A stretch of 64,000 nt of DNA from Candidatus Mycobacterium wuenschmannii (lineage in GTDB: Bacteria; Actinomycetota; Actinomycetes; Mycobacteriales; Mycobacteriaceae). The notes below the pieces were generated by a model. It made no database searches and was not told the origin of the DNA. It saw nothing but the letters and a program-made list of their open reading frames with translations. A program made the position numbers and the translations under genes. Location: contig NZ_CP126981.1 in NCBI RefSeq assembly GCF_030252325.1, positions 682,001 to 746,000 of the forward strand, written 5' to 3'. Numbering within the stretch: position 1 is the first letter of the stretch; every line of letters starts with the position of its first letter. Shown piece after piece: positions 1 through 10,960 of this stretch.

Positions 1-286
1 TCACAGGTATGCCCGCTCCGCGAGCGGCGATGGAGTCGGCGTTGGATTAGCCTGCCGCTCAGTGTCAGGGTGAGGTGCCGCAGGAGGTTGCGGTGGTTGG
101 ATCCTGATCACCCGGTGTCTGGCTCATAGCCTGCCTGCCGCCTTTGGGTTGGCGTTCATGCGTTTTGTCGACGCCGGGTGTGAAGGACCGGCCGGCGTGA
201 CTTGATAGGAGCGTGGCACCGCCCCCACTGAGATGTGTCCGCCGACCGGCCCAACCGTCACCTCACAGTGAATGGAGGCAATCACC
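1..286 (+). ncRNA. IS110 left-end noncoding region, candidate bridge RNA
   Basis: No convincing protein is encoded in the 286 bases before the transposase start. A perfect 6-3-6 hairpin lies at 13-27 (CCGCTC, loop CGC, GAGCGG). In IS110-group elements such as IS621, the noncoding left end upstream of the transposase is transcribed into a bridge RNA with target-binding and donor-binding loops. This region has the right position and size for that RNA. The exact left boundary of the element may lie before base 1, so the RNA limits are inferred. A covariance search would decide. Confidence 0.45.
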
Positions 287-1339
287 ATGGTTGTTGTTGG
301 AGCCGACGTACACAAGCACACGCACACGTTCGTCGCCGTCGATGAGGTGGGGCGCAAGCTTGGCGAGAAGACTGTTAGGGCTGTCACCGCCGGTCATGCC
401 GAGGCAGTGATGTGGGTCCGCGAGCGCTTTGGCACCAAGGTGGTGTGGGCGATCGAGGATTGTCGGCATTTGTCGGCGCGGTTGGAACGGGATCTGCTCA
501 CCGCTGGCCAGCAGGTGGTGCGGGTACCGCCGAAGTTGATGGCTCAAGCCCGGGCCTCAGCGCGTACTCGTGGTAAGTCTGACCCGATTGATGCGCTGGC
601 GGTTGCGCGGGCGTTTCTTCGCGAACCCGACCTACCTGTCGCATCTCACGATGAGGTGTCGCGCGAGTTGAAGCTGTTGGTGGATCGCCGGGAAGTCCTT
701 GTGGCACAACGGACTGCGATGATCAACCGGTTGCGCTGGCGGGTTCACGAACTCGATCCCGAGCGTGCCCCGGTTCCGGCTTCGTTGGACCGCTCCAAAC
801 ATCGCGTGCTGTTGGGCGCTTGGTTGGTGACGGTGCCCGGTCTGGTTGCCGAGTTGGCCCGCGATGAGCTCGCCGACATTACCCGGCTGACCGAAGCAAT
901 CGAGGCACTGGCTAACCGGATCGGTTCGCGAGTACGCGCGGTTGCGCCTGCGCTGCTGGCGATGCCCGGGTGCGGGGAATTGACCGCGGCCAAGCTGGTC
1001 GGTGAAACAGCCGGGGTAACTCGTTTCAAAAGTGAGGCCGCCTTCGCCCGCCATTCCGGGGTGGCGCCCATTCCGGTGTGGTCGGGCAATACCGCGGGGC
1101 GGGTTCGGATGACCCGTTCGGGCAACCGGCAACTCAACGCCGCCCTGCATCGCATAGCCGTCACTCAGATCCGCCTCGAGGGCTTGGGCCGCACTTACTA
1201 CCGACACCGCCTTGCTATAGGCGACTCCAACTCCGAAGCCCTGCGTTGCCTCAAACGCCGCCTGGCCCGCGTCGTTTTCAGCCACCTCCACACCGACCAG
1301 CAACACCGAACTAAGCCCTGCCAACCGGCAGCGGCTTGA
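287..1339 (+). CDS. IS110-family transposase (DEDD/serine recombinase)
   Basis: This 350-residue protein has the two-domain IS110 layout. An N-terminal RuvC-like DEDD domain opens with a GADVHKHTHTF stretch (first Asp near residue 7). A C-terminal Transposase_20 domain contains MPGCGELTAAKLVGET, then FARHSGVAPIPVWSGN with a serine in the expected catalytic region, then SGNRQLNAALHRIA. Length is normal for the family and the frame is intact, so the element may be active. I place the start at ATG 287 because GGAGG at 274-278 is eight bases upstream; an in-frame ATG at 272 has no such site. The stop codon is only 14 bases before the next gene, so the right end of the element must be very short or lie inside the flanking gene's leader. 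Confidence 0.93.
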   Translation: MVVVGADVHKHTHTFVAVDEVGRKLGEKTVRAVTAGHAEAVMWVRERFGTKVVWAIEDCRHLSARLERDLLTAGQQVVRVPPKLMAQARASARTRGKSDPIDALAVARAFLREPDLPVASHDEVSRELKLLVDRREVLVAQRTAMINRLRWRVHELDPERAPVPASLDRSKHRVLLGAWLVTVPGLVAELARDELADITRLTEAIEALANRIGSRVRAVAPALLAMPGCGELTAAKLVGETAGVTRFKSEAAFARHSGVAPIPVWSGNTAGRVRMTRSGNRQLNAALHRIAVTQIRLEGLGRTYYRHRLAIGDSNSEALRCLKRRLARVVFSHLHTDQQHRTKPCQPAAA

Positions 1340-1353
1340 CATAGGAGAAACGC

Positions 1354-1767
1354 ATGCTGATTGCACTGGCATTGCTGTGGATGGCCGCGCTGAGTTGGTT
1401 CGACGTCCGAGAGCGGCGGCTGCCCAACTGGCTGACCATGCCCGGGTTTGCGGCGATCGTCGTGGCGGCAGGGGTCACCGGACGCGGCGCCGCGGCGCTC
1501 ACCGGGGCGGGCCTGTTGGCCGTCGTCTACCTGGCAGTACACCTGCTGTCGCCCGCAGCGATGGGTGCTGGCGATGTCAAGCTGGCGCTCGGATTGGGTT
1601 CGCTGACAGCATGTTTCGGACCCGAGGTGTGGGTGCTCGCCGCGGTCGGGGCGACGCTGTTGACGGCGGTCATCGGGACCGTGGCGCGGGTGGGCTGGTC
1701 TGTGGCGACGGTGCCGCACGGCCCGTCGATGTGTGCGGCCAGCGCGGCGGCGGTGCTTCTAGGGTGA
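1354..1767 (+). CDS. Prepilin peptidase, A24 family (Rv2551c-like)
   Basis: The 137-residue integral membrane protein looks like a short A24 prepilin peptidase, which cleaves type IV pilin-like leader peptides at the cytoplasmic face. The two catalytic aspartates are visible: D17 in the SWFDVRERRLPNWLT segment and D74 in the AMGAGDVKLALGLG segment (GxGD motif). About four to five hydrophobic segments are present. The N-terminal methyltransferase domain of long prepilin peptidases is absent, as is usual for the mycobacterial form. AGGAG at 1343-1347 is a good ribosome-binding site. The IS110 transposase ends just upstream, so the insertion has probably separated this gene from its native promoter. 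The C-terminus overlaps the convergent hydrolase-like gene by 9 bases. Confidence 0.85.
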   Translation: MLIALALLWMAALSWFDVRERRLPNWLTMPGFAAIVVAAGVTGRGAAALTGAGLLAVVYLAVHLLSPAAMGAGDVKLALGLGSLTACFGPEVWVLAAVGATLLTAVIGTVARVGWSVATVPHGPSMCAASAAAVLLG

Positions 1768-2568
1768 CCGCCAGAAGTCGGCGACGGTGTTGGCGATCAG
1801 GTCGGTGTCGAGCAGCAGCGGGCTGACATGGCCCGCGCCGCGCAGCCGGACCACCCGGGCGTCGGGCATCGTTGCCGCCGCGGCCTCGGCCTCCGCGGGC
1901 GACCACTGCTGGCCGTCGACGTCTCCGGTGAGGAACAGCGTGGGCGCGGTGATCGCGGGCAGCTTGTCGGTCAACGGCTGCCAGCGGTGCATGAATCGGA
2001 TCGTGCGCCGCATCGATTCACGGTCGGCGTGCAGGAACGCCTCGACCATCTCCGCGGCCCGGTCCGGTTGCGCCTCGAACGCCTCGGCGCCGAGCAGCGT
2101 GTCGAACAGCGGCTTGGCGATCACCGGACTGGGCCCGGTCAGCCGGTAGAGCAGCGCAAGCGGATAGCTCGTCGTCCAGCGTTGCCGCCGACCGACCGGC
2201 AGCAGTGGCGCGTTGATGGTGACCAGGCTGCGCACGCGGTCGGATCGCTCGGCGGCCAGCGTGATGCCCACATGGCCACCCCACGCATTGCCGACCCAGT
2301 CCACCGGTTCGTCGATGCCGAGCTGATCGAGCACGTCGACGGCCGCCCGAGCGCAGTCGTCGAGGGTGAAATCGCGGTGGATAGGATCACTGCCGCCGTA
2401 GCCGGGGCCGTCGACGACCACCAGCCGTCGGTGCGCGCCGAGGGCGTCGGCGAGCGGACCCCAGCTACGCGAGTCGACCCAGAGGCTGTGCCACAGCAGG
2501 GCCGGCGGCCCGGAGCCGATCTGTCCGACATTGAGCCGTCCCAGCGAGGTGCGCACCAACTCCTGCAT
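1759..2568 (-). CDS. Alpha/beta-hydrolase-fold protein lacking the nucleophile serine
   Basis: This 269-residue protein has the usual alpha/beta-hydrolase fold marks: an early PPALLWHSLWVDSRSWGP strand-turn, VVDGPGYGGSDP, a nucleophile-elbow position, an LFLTGDVDG acid region and a GAGHVSPLLLDTD histidine region near the C-terminus. At the elbow the sequence reads VGNAWGGH, where active members have G-x-S-x-G, so alanine replaces the nucleophile. The protein may bind rather than hydrolyse its ligand, or use another mechanism. The start is uncertain: ATG 2568 gives the best N-terminus, and ATG 2595 is an alternative. It is divergent from the small membrane protein at 2649. Substrate is unknown. 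Confidence 0.8.
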   Translation of the reverse strand: MQELVRTSLGRLNVGQIGSGPPALLWHSLWVDSRSWGPLADALGAHRRLVVVDGPGYGGSDPIHRDFTLDDCARAAVDVLDQLGIDEPVDWVGNAWGGHVGITLAAERSDRVRSLVTINAPLLPVGRRQRWTTSYPLALLYRLTGPSPVIAKPLFDTLLGAEAFEAQPDRAAEMVEAFLHADRESMRRTIRFMHRWQPLTDKLPAITAPTLFLTGDVDGQQWSPAEAEAAAATMPDARVVRLRGAGHVSPLLLDTDLIANTVADFWRSP

Positions 2569-2648
2569 GTCGGCATTATCCGCAATTGGCAGCATCTGGC
2601 AGTGGTCTCGGTCGAGATGGCAACCGGTCGGATCGCACGATCGAGGCC

Positions 2649-3047
2649 ATGACAACCACATCGCTCGCGCACCCCACCTACTGCTCGCGCTCCATCCAGG
2701 CCGACCTCGCCTTCTGGACCGTCGCGGGCGCGATAGGCGCCGCACTCAGCGGACCGGTCTCCGCATCGTGGGGCGTCCCTAGTGCGGTACCTCTCGGCGG
2801 CGGCATCGCTTTCGCGATTCTCGGACCGGCCCTACTGGTGATCCTGAGCCGGATCCGCATCACCCGCGGACTCGTCGCCGCGTTCGTGGTGACTAACCTC
2901 GTTTTGGCCCCTTTGGCCTGCGCCACAGCGGCATTCGGGTGGCTGCCGCTGACCGGCGCCGGCAACTGGGCGCTGGTCGATGCCGGCGTGGTGATGCTCG
3001 CACTCGGTGTCTGGCAGTTCGGAGCGCTGCGTGCGGCGCGGAGTTAG
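2649..3047 (+). CDS. Small four-helix membrane protein (DUF6069-like)
   Basis: The 132-residue product has about four hydrophobic helices (near residues 15-35, 45-65, 75-95 and 105-125) with short loops and no soluble domain. The pattern resembles DUF6069 family proteins of actinobacteria, whose function is unknown. I assign the family from the fold pattern only. It begins at ATG 2649, divergent from the hydrolase-like gene, and its stop codon overlaps the convergent desaturase stop by 4 bases. Confidence 0.65.
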   Translation: MTTTSLAHPTYCSRSIQADLAFWTVAGAIGAALSGPVSASWGVPSAVPLGGGIAFAILGPALLVILSRIRITRGLVAAFVVTNLVLAPLACATAAFGWLPLTGAGNWALVDAGVVMLALGVWQFGALRAARS

Positions 3048-4246
3048 GCAGCGGCGCGACCTCGCAGGGCGCTACGCAGTCCGTACCGCTTCCCGTCCTG
3101 TTCGCGCGGCTCTTGATTCGCGAACTTCTTCTCCGAGTGAGTTTCCGGCGCGTCGTCGGTGGTGCCTTTCAGCCAACTATCCGGCAGGGCGAGCTTGGCG
3201 ATGGTCCAGAACGACTGCGCATACTGGCGCCACAACGGCCCAGTGGTGTACGGCAGGTCGTACTTGTCACACAGCGCACGAATCTTCACGCTCATCTCGG
3301 CGTAACGGTTGCTAGGCAGGTCGGGGAACAGATGGTGCTCGATCTGATAGCACAGGTTGCCGCTCATGAACGCCATCACTTTGCCGGCGTTGAAGTTGGC
3401 CGAGCCGAGCATCTGGCGCAGGTACCACTCGCCGCGGGTTTCCTGCTCGAATTCCTCCTTGGTGAACTTCTCGGCGCCGTCCGGGAAATGACCGCAGAAG
3501 ATGACCGCGTAGGACCAGTAATTCCGGATGAGGTTGGCAACCGCGTTTGCCGTTAAAGTGCGCTTCCAGTTCACGCCGGTCAGGGCCGGGTAGATGATGT
3601 AATCCTTGCCGACTTGCTTGCCGACCTTCCGGCCGACGGTGCGCAGGTCCCGTCGCGCCTCGGCCCAGGACTTTTCACCGCTGCGGATCTTGCCAACGTC
3701 GACGTGGTGTACGGCCACGCCCCACTCGAAGAGCGTGCCCAGCAAAAGGTTGTAGATCGGGTTGCCGATCATCCACGGCGCCCACGGTTCGTCGCGGGTA
3801 ACGCGCATGATGTTGTAGCCGACGTCGCTGTCCAAGCCGACCACGTTGGTGTACTTGTGGTGCACGAAGTTGTGCGAGTGCTTCCAGTGCGAGCTCGGGC
3901 AGGTTGTGTCCCACTCCCACTCGGTCGAGTGGATCTCCGGGTCGTTCATCCAGTCCCACTGGCCGTGGATGATGTTGTGCCCCAACTCCATGTTCTCGAT
4001 GATCTTGGCGGACCCCAGTGTCGCGACACCCGCGAGCCACGCCACCCTGCTGCTGCTGGCGAACAGGGCGAGCCGACCGAAAGCGGCTAGCCCGCGCTGC
4101 AGTTGGATCGCGCGACGGATGTAGCGGGCGTCGCGCTCGCCGCGCGACTCCTCAACCTCTTCGCGGATCTTGTCGAGCTCGGCGGCGATGTCCTCGACGT
4201 CTTGTGGAGTTAGGTGGGCGTAGGCCTTGATGTCGGTAATAGCCAT
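3044..4246 (-). CDS. desA3: Fatty acyl-CoA desaturase, DesA3-type
   Basis: The 400-residue membrane enzyme has the three histidine boxes of di-iron acyl-CoA desaturases: HNIIHGQW, HNFVHH and QIEHHLF. In M. tuberculosis DesA3 (Rv3229c) introduces the delta-9 double bond into stearoyl-CoA to make oleate and receives electrons from the reductase encoded next to it (Rv3230c). Here the same pair is present, with the reductase gene 15 bases upstream on the same strand, so they are almost certainly one transcript and one electron-transfer complex. The start ATG at 4246 follows an AAAGG-like site. The tail is basic and alanine-rich. The symbol is by similarity; other mycobacteria carry several paralogues. 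Confidence 0.88.
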   Translation of the reverse strand: MAITDIKAYAHLTPQDVEDIAAELDKIREEVEESRGERDARYIRRAIQLQRGLAAFGRLALFASSSRVAWLAGVATLGSAKIIENMELGHNIIHGQWDWMNDPEIHSTEWEWDTTCPSSHWKHSHNFVHHKYTNVVGLDSDVGYNIMRVTRDEPWAPWMIGNPIYNLLLGTLFEWGVAVHHVDVGKIRSGEKSWAEARRDLRTVGRKVGKQVGKDYIIYPALTGVNWKRTLTANAVANLIRNYWSYAVIFCGHFPDGAEKFTKEEFEQETRGEWYLRQMLGSANFNAGKVMAFMSGNLCYQIEHHLFPDLPSNRYAEMSVKIRALCDKYDLPYTTGPLWRQYAQSFWTIAKLALPDSWLKGTTDDAPETHSEKKFANQEPREQDGKRYGLRSALRGRAAA

Positions 4247-4261
4247 GAGAATCTTTGCCTT

Positions 4262-5446
4262 TCAAACTTTGATGGTGCAGTTGCCGGATGCGGTGGAGAT
4301 GCAGGTCTGTATCCGGTCGCCGGCGCCATGCTCTTGACCCGAGCGAACGTCGCGAATGTGACCGTCTTCCAACGGCAACACGCACGTTTGACAGATACCC
4401 ATTCGGCAGCCGAACGGCATCTGAATGCCGAGTTTTTCGCCCGCCTCGAGAATTGATGTCGCCCCGTCGATCTCGGCTTCCTTGTCCGAAATCGAGAACG
4501 TGACGGTACCGCCTTCGCCGCCTTTGTCGGTGGCGGCGATATTGAAGCGCTCCATGTGCAATGCGTCGTCGATCTCGTTGTGTTTCCACAACTTCTCGAC
4601 GGCGTCGAGCATGGCCGAAGGCCCGCACGCCCACGCGGAGCGATCGCGCCAGTCGGAGACGATCTTGTCGAGTTGGTCGAAATCGACCTTGCCGTCGTTC
4701 TCGGTGATCTGCAGGTGCAGTCGATAACCCTTCTGCTCTTTCTCGATGTCGCTCAGTTCGTCGTGGAAGATGACCGAATCCTCAGAGGGCGCGGAATGCA
4801 GATGCACGATGTCGGGATGCTGATCTCGAGCCCGCAGTGAGCGCAACATCGCCATCACCGGTGTGATGCCGCTTCCGGCGGTGATGAACAACAGCTTGTC
4901 GGGTGGCGGGTTGGGCAGCGCGAAGTCGCCCTGGGCCGATTGCAATCGAATGATGGTGCCGGGCTCTACACCATTGACCAGGTGGGTGGACAGAAAGCCT
5001 TCCGGCGTCGCTTTCACGGTGATCGAGATGTTCAGATCCCCGCGTTCGGGCACCGAGGTCAGTGAATAGGACCGCCAGTGCCATTTGCCGTCGACGCGCA
5101 GGCCGATCCCGACGTATTGACCTGGTTGATATTCGCCGGAAAAGCCCCACCCCGGTCTGATGACGACGGTGGCGGTGTCCTCCGTTTCGGCCTCGACGGA
5201 GACAATTTCGCCCCGCAATTCGCGCGCCGACCACAGCGGGTTGAGCAAAGACAGATAGTCGTCGGGGAGCAGTGGAGTGGTCGCACGCGCCGCTAGGCCG
5301 CGAACCATGTTCACCCACCATCCCGATGCCGCGTCCACGTCTCTCGCCGGGGACCGAGCCCAGCGCACGAACGACTTCAACGGTGCACTCAAGAGGCTGC
5401 CTTTCCGCTCGTATGGAACCTGCCGATTGGGTGTGACTGGTTTCAC
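4262..5446 (-). CDS. Ferredoxin/flavin reductase partner of desaturase (Rv3230c-like)
   Basis: This 394-residue oxidoreductase has a flavin-binding barrel (YQPGQYVGIGL and WHWRSYSLTS), an NAD(P)-binding domain (FITAGSGITPVMAMLRSL) and a C-terminal plant-type [2Fe-2S] domain with FGCRMGICQTC followed by a distant TCIS cysteine. The layout is that of NADPH-dependent reductases feeding electrons to DesA3-type desaturases. The first gene of the pair, it starts with GTG at 5446. A TAGGGT -10-like box (5456-5461 on this strand) lies 9 bases before that GTG, suggesting a leaderless or near-leaderless mRNA. A perfect inverted repeat spans the start codon. Confidence 0.87.
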   Translation of the reverse strand: MKPVTPNRQVPYERKGSLLSAPLKSFVRWARSPARDVDAASGWWVNMVRGLAARATTPLLPDDYLSLLNPLWSARELRGEIVSVEAETEDTATVVIRPGWGFSGEYQPGQYVGIGLRVDGKWHWRSYSLTSVPERGDLNISITVKATPEGFLSTHLVNGVEPGTIIRLQSAQGDFALPNPPPDKLLFITAGSGITPVMAMLRSLRARDQHPDIVHLHSAPSEDSVIFHDELSDIEKEQKGYRLHLQITENDGKVDFDQLDKIVSDWRDRSAWACGPSAMLDAVEKLWKHNEIDDALHMERFNIAATDKGGEGGTVTFSISDKEAEIDGATSILEAGEKLGIQMPFGCRMGICQTCVLPLEDGHIRDVRSGQEHGAGDRIQTCISTASGNCTIKV

Positions 5447-5449
5447 ACC
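5430..5449. promoter_or_regulatory. Inverted repeat over the reductase start, probable operator
   Basis: GGTGTGA-6-TCACACC is a perfect 7-6-7 inverted repeat covering the GTG start of the desaturase reductase. A TAGGGT -10-like box lies just upstream of it (5456-5461, minus strand). A protein bound here would block transcription initiation. A TetR-type lipid sensor is plausible, since several mycobacterial desaturase genes are under TetR control, but none is encoded adjacent. Confidence 0.55.
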
Positions 5450-5639
5450 GGATTTACCCTACCCGCAAGTAAGTTAATCCCGTACCGAATCCCGATCCTG
5501 CACGTGCAAGCCCCGAACGAGCTGTTGGTGTTCACCGAGCGAACCCGGGCAAGATCGACTTACCTGGCGGGGGATCGCGGCTCGGCGGGCTGCGGTCCTC
5601 AAATGCCAGCTCATCGCCCCCATTTCGGTCACGGTTCGG

Positions 5640-5655
5640 CGTGACTGCTGTCACG
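5640..5655. promoter_or_regulatory. Second inverted repeat in the desaturase-aroF intergenic region
   Basis: CGTGAC-TGCT-GTCACG is a perfect 6-4-6 inverted repeat about 100 bases upstream of aroF. It shares GTGACTG with the repeat at 5430-5449. The whole gap 5447-5747 (301 bases) separates divergent genes, so it should hold promoters in both directions. I see no other gene in it. Confidence 0.35.
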
Positions 5656-5747
5656 GTAAATCGGATACCCCTCTTGCAATTCAGTAAACACATGTGCACG
5701 CATTCACACTTTTCGCTGGCCGGGTCCGTCATGGGAAGATGGGACCC

Positions 5748-6953
5748 GTGTTGCGATGGACTACTGCTGGTGAATCCCACGGCCGCGCCCTGATGGCGAT
5801 GGTCGAAGGCATGGTCGCCGGCGTCGCGGTCACCTCGAACGACATCGCTGACGAGTTGGCCCGCCGCCGTCTCGGCTATGGCCGCGGCGCCCGGATGAAA
5901 TTCGAGCGCGACCAGGTCACTGTTCTGGGCGGCGTCCGACACGGCATCACTTTGGGCGGGCCGATCGCCATCGAGGTCGGAAACACCGAGTGGCCCAAGT
6001 GGGAGACCGTGATGGCAGCCGACCCAGTCGACCCCGCAGAGCTCGAAGTCGCGCGCAACGCCCCGCTGACCCGGCCGCGGCCCGGCCACGCCGATTACGC
6101 CGGCATGCTCAAGTACGAATTCGACGACGCCCGCCCGGTACTCGAGCGGGCTAGTGCGCGCGAGACCGCGGCCCGCGTCGCCGCCGGTACCGTCGCCCGA
6201 CAGTTCCTCCGGCAGGCCCTCGGCGTCGAGGTGCTCTCGCACGTCATCTCGATCGGTGATTCCACGCCCTATGACGGACCCCCGCCGCTACCCGGCGACC
6301 TCGCCGCGATCGACAACAGCGGGGTGCGGGCGTTCGACAAAGCGGCCGAGGCGTCGATGATCGCCGAGATCGAGGCGGCCAAGAAGGACGGCGACACCCT
6401 CGGGGGTGTGGTGGAAGCCGTCGTCACCGGCTTGCCGATCGGCCTGGGCTCGTTCACCAGCGGCGACAACCGGCTCGACAGCCAACTGGCCGCCGCCGTG
6501 ATGGGCATCCAGGCGATCAAGGGTGTCGAGATCGGTGACGGCTTCCAGACGGCCCGCCGGCGCGGCAGTCGCGCGCACGACGAGATGTACCCGGGGCCGG
6601 ACGGCATCGTCCGCTCCACCAATCGGGCCGGCGGACTGGAAGGCGGCATGACCAACGGCCAGCCGCTGCGGGTCCGCGCCGCCATGAAGCCGATCTCCAC
6701 CGTGCCGCGGGCGCTGGCCACCGTCGACATGGCAACCGGTGATGAGGCCGTCGCGATCAATCAGCGGTCGGACGTCTGCGCGGTGCCCGCCGCCGGCGTC
6801 GTCGTCGAGGCCATGGTCGCACTGGTGCTGGCCCGCGCCGCGCTGGAGAAATTCGGTGGCGACTCGCTGACCGAGACACGGCGCAACATCGAGGCGTACC
6901 TACGCTCGGTCGCCGAGCGTGAACCCGTCTCCGACGTCCGGGCGTCTGGGTAA
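5748..6953 (+). CDS. aroF: Chorismate synthase
   Basis: The 401-residue protein catalyses the last shikimate step, conversion of 5-enolpyruvylshikimate-3-phosphate to chorismate, using reduced FMN. Family signatures are clear: [14 protein letters not shown] at the N-terminus, RARDE-like region [29 protein letters not shown] and MKPISTVP. I choose GTG 5748 because it gives [12 protein letters not shown] and the 401-residue length of the mycobacterial enzyme; the longer frame from 5694 adds an unconserved extension. It heads the run aroF-aroK-aroB-aroQ. The mycobacterial name aroF equals aroC of E. coli. Confidence 0.97.
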   Translation: MLRWTTAGESHGRALMAMVEGMVAGVAVTSNDIADELARRRLGYGRGARMKFERDQVTVLGGVRHGITLGGPIAIEVGNTEWPKWETVMAADPVDPAELEVARNAPLTRPRPGHADYAGMLKYEFDDARPVLERASARETAARVAAGTVARQFLRQALGVEVLSHVISIGDSTPYDGPPPLPGDLAAIDNSGVRAFDKAAEASMIAEIEAAKKDGDTLGGVVEAVVTGLPIGLGSFTSGDNRLDSQLAAAVMGIQAIKGVEIGDGFQTARRRGSRAHDEMYPGPDGIVRSTNRAGGLEGGMTNGQPLRVRAAMKPISTVPRALATVDMATGDEAVAINQRSDVCAVPAAGVVVEAMVALVLARAALEKFGGDSLTETRRNIEAYLRSVAEREPVSDVRASG

Positions 6954-6955
6954 CG

Positions 6956-9121
<2,166 letters not shown>

Positions 9122-9125
<4 letters not shown>

Positions 9126-9838
9126 TCGGTCTTCGGCTTCTCAATGTGCTCGGTGGCCGGCTCGTGGGCGGGCAGCGTCTCGGTCTTCTCGGTGTCGTGC
9201 GCTGCGGGCGCCTCGCTGGTCTCGGCGGATTCCTGGCTGTAGGCCGTCGGCGCCTCGTACTCGCGTTCGGCCGTCGCCACGGAGCTGGTCTGCTCTTCCG
9301 GCCATTCGGCGACCGCGCCGCCCTCGGTTGCGGCCTGGTCGCCCCGAACGGCGGCGAACACGTCGGTGTCGGCGCGCTCGTCGTCACCACCGGTCTTCGC
9401 TGCCTGCGGCTTGTAGGCGCCGGCGCGGTCGACCCGCCAGCGGCCCACGGCCACACCGCAGATCGCACCGACAAACACCACCAGTGCGGTGAACGCCGCG
9501 AAGGTCGTGAGCTCGTTGATGAGGCCGCCCACGTAGACCGCTTTGTAGAACACCGCGATCAGCCAGGTCACCACGCCGCTGAGCAGGCCGGCGATCAGGC
9601 CGGCCAGCAGCCACGTCATCGCCAGGTCCTCGCGGCGGTCCGGGTCGGGAGTGCTCGCCGCGTCCTCGCGGCCGTCGATCAGACCCCAGATGACCACGCC
9701 CACGATGAACAGGGCCAGCAGCACGAGGCTGATCAGCGTGGCCTGCGTCTGCAGCACGCTGATCAGCGAGCCCTGGAACACCCGAACGACGACCATTGCG
9801 CCGGCGAACACCAGGCCACGCAGCATCCAGTTAGTCAT
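9122..9838 (-). CDS. B-4DMT-type membrane protein with acidic C-terminal tail (Rv2536-like)
   Basis: The 238-residue protein has four hydrophobic helices in the first 140 residues, the first two beginning [16 protein letters not shown] and [20 protein letters not shown] long, acidic, Ala/Glu/Thr-rich and probably disordered cytoplasmic tail follows from about residue 145. The position between aroQ and pepQ matches Rv2536 of M. tuberculosis, annotated only as a conserved membrane protein. ATG 9838 gives a natural start just before helix one. Function is unknown. Confidence 0.8.
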
Positions 9839-9871
9839 GGGGCCACAGCGTAGCGAGTAGCGTTCGCTGGT

Positions 9872-10960
9872 GTGACACATTCCAAACGGCGAGCCGCTCT
9901 CGGAGCTCGACTCCGGGTCGCGGAATTGGACGCGATGCTGGTCACCGACCTGATCAACGTGCGCTATCTGTCCGGTTTCACCGGGTCGAACGCGGCGTTG
10001 CTGGTGTTCGCCGACGACGGGGAGGCCGTCTTGGCCACCGACGGGCGCTACCGGACCCAGGCCGCGCAGCAGGCGCCCGACCTGGAGGTGGCGATCGAGC
10101 GGGCCTGCGGGCGTTATCTGGCCGGTCGTGCGGCGGCCGGCACGTCGCGGCGAGTGGGTTTTGAAAGCCACGTGGTCACCGTCGACGGTTACGACGCCCT
10201 GGCCGCCGCGGCGGGGGACACCGAATTGGTCCGCGCCTCACAGACTGTGGAGGCATTGCGCGAGGTCAAAGACGCCGGTGAAGTCGCGCTGCTGCGGTTG
10301 GCCTGCGAGGCCGCCGATGCCGCGCTGGCCGACCTGCTCGACCGCGGCGGCCTGCGGCCCGGACGCACCGAGCGGGAGGTCGGCCGCGATCTGGAGGCGC
10401 TGATGCTCGACCACGGCGCCGACGGCGTCTCCTTCGAGACGATCGTGGCGGCGGGGCCGAATTCGGCGATCCCGCACCACCGGCCCACCGACGCGGCGCT
10501 GGCCGTCGGTGACTTCGTCAAGATCGACTTCGGGGCGCTGGTCGGCGGCTACCACTCCGACATGACGCGAACCTTCGTGCTGGGCCGGGCCGCCGAGTGG
10601 CAGCGCGAGATCTACGACCTGGTCAGCGGGGCGCAGCGGGCCGGGCGGGAGGCGTTGGGCGCCGGCACCGACCTGGCCGACGTGGACGGCGCGGCCCGCG
10701 GCGTGATCGTCGAGGCCGGGCACGGCGAGCACTTCGGCCACGGCCTGGGCCACGGTGTGGGCCTGCAGATCCACGAAGCGCCGGGAATCGGGTCCACCGC
10801 CACCGGCACGTTGCTCGCGGGGTCCGTTGTCACCGTCGAGCCCGGGGTCTACCTGCCCGAACGCGGCGGCGTCCGTATCGAGGACACGCTGGTGGTGCCG
10901 TCCGACGGCGAGCCGGAGTTGCTCACCCGGTTCCCGAAGGAGCTGATGGTCATCGGTTAG
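9872..10960 (+). CDS. pepQ: Xaa-Pro aminopeptidase, M24B family
   Basis: The 362-residue cytoplasmic peptidase has an N-terminal creatinase-like domain and a C-terminal pita-bread metallopeptidase domain. All metal ligands are visible: KIDFGALVGGYHSDMTRTF gives two aspartates, FGHGLGHGVGL gives a histidine, VEPGVYLPERGGVRIEDT gives two glutamates. It releases N-terminal residues preceding proline. Start is GTG 9872; TAGCGT at 9858-9863 lies 8 bases upstream and no Shine-Dalgarno site is evident, so transcription may be leaderless. The stop overlaps the convergent GGDEF gene by 4 bases. Confidence 0.93.
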   Translation: MTHSKRRAALGARLRVAELDAMLVTDLINVRYLSGFTGSNAALLVFADDGEAVLATDGRYRTQAAQQAPDLEVAIERACGRYLAGRAAAGTSRRVGFESHVVTVDGYDALAAAAGDTELVRASQTVEALREVKDAGEVALLRLACEAADAALADLLDRGGLRPGRTEREVGRDLEALMLDHGADGVSFETIVAAGPNSAIPHHRPTDAALAVGDFVKIDFGALVGGYHSDMTRTFVLGRAAEWQREIYDLVSGAQRAGREALGAGTDLADVDGAARGVIVEAGHGEHFGHGLGHGVGLQIHEAPGIGSTATGTLLAGSVVTVEPGVYLPERGGVRIEDTLVVPSDGEPELLTRFPKELMVIG

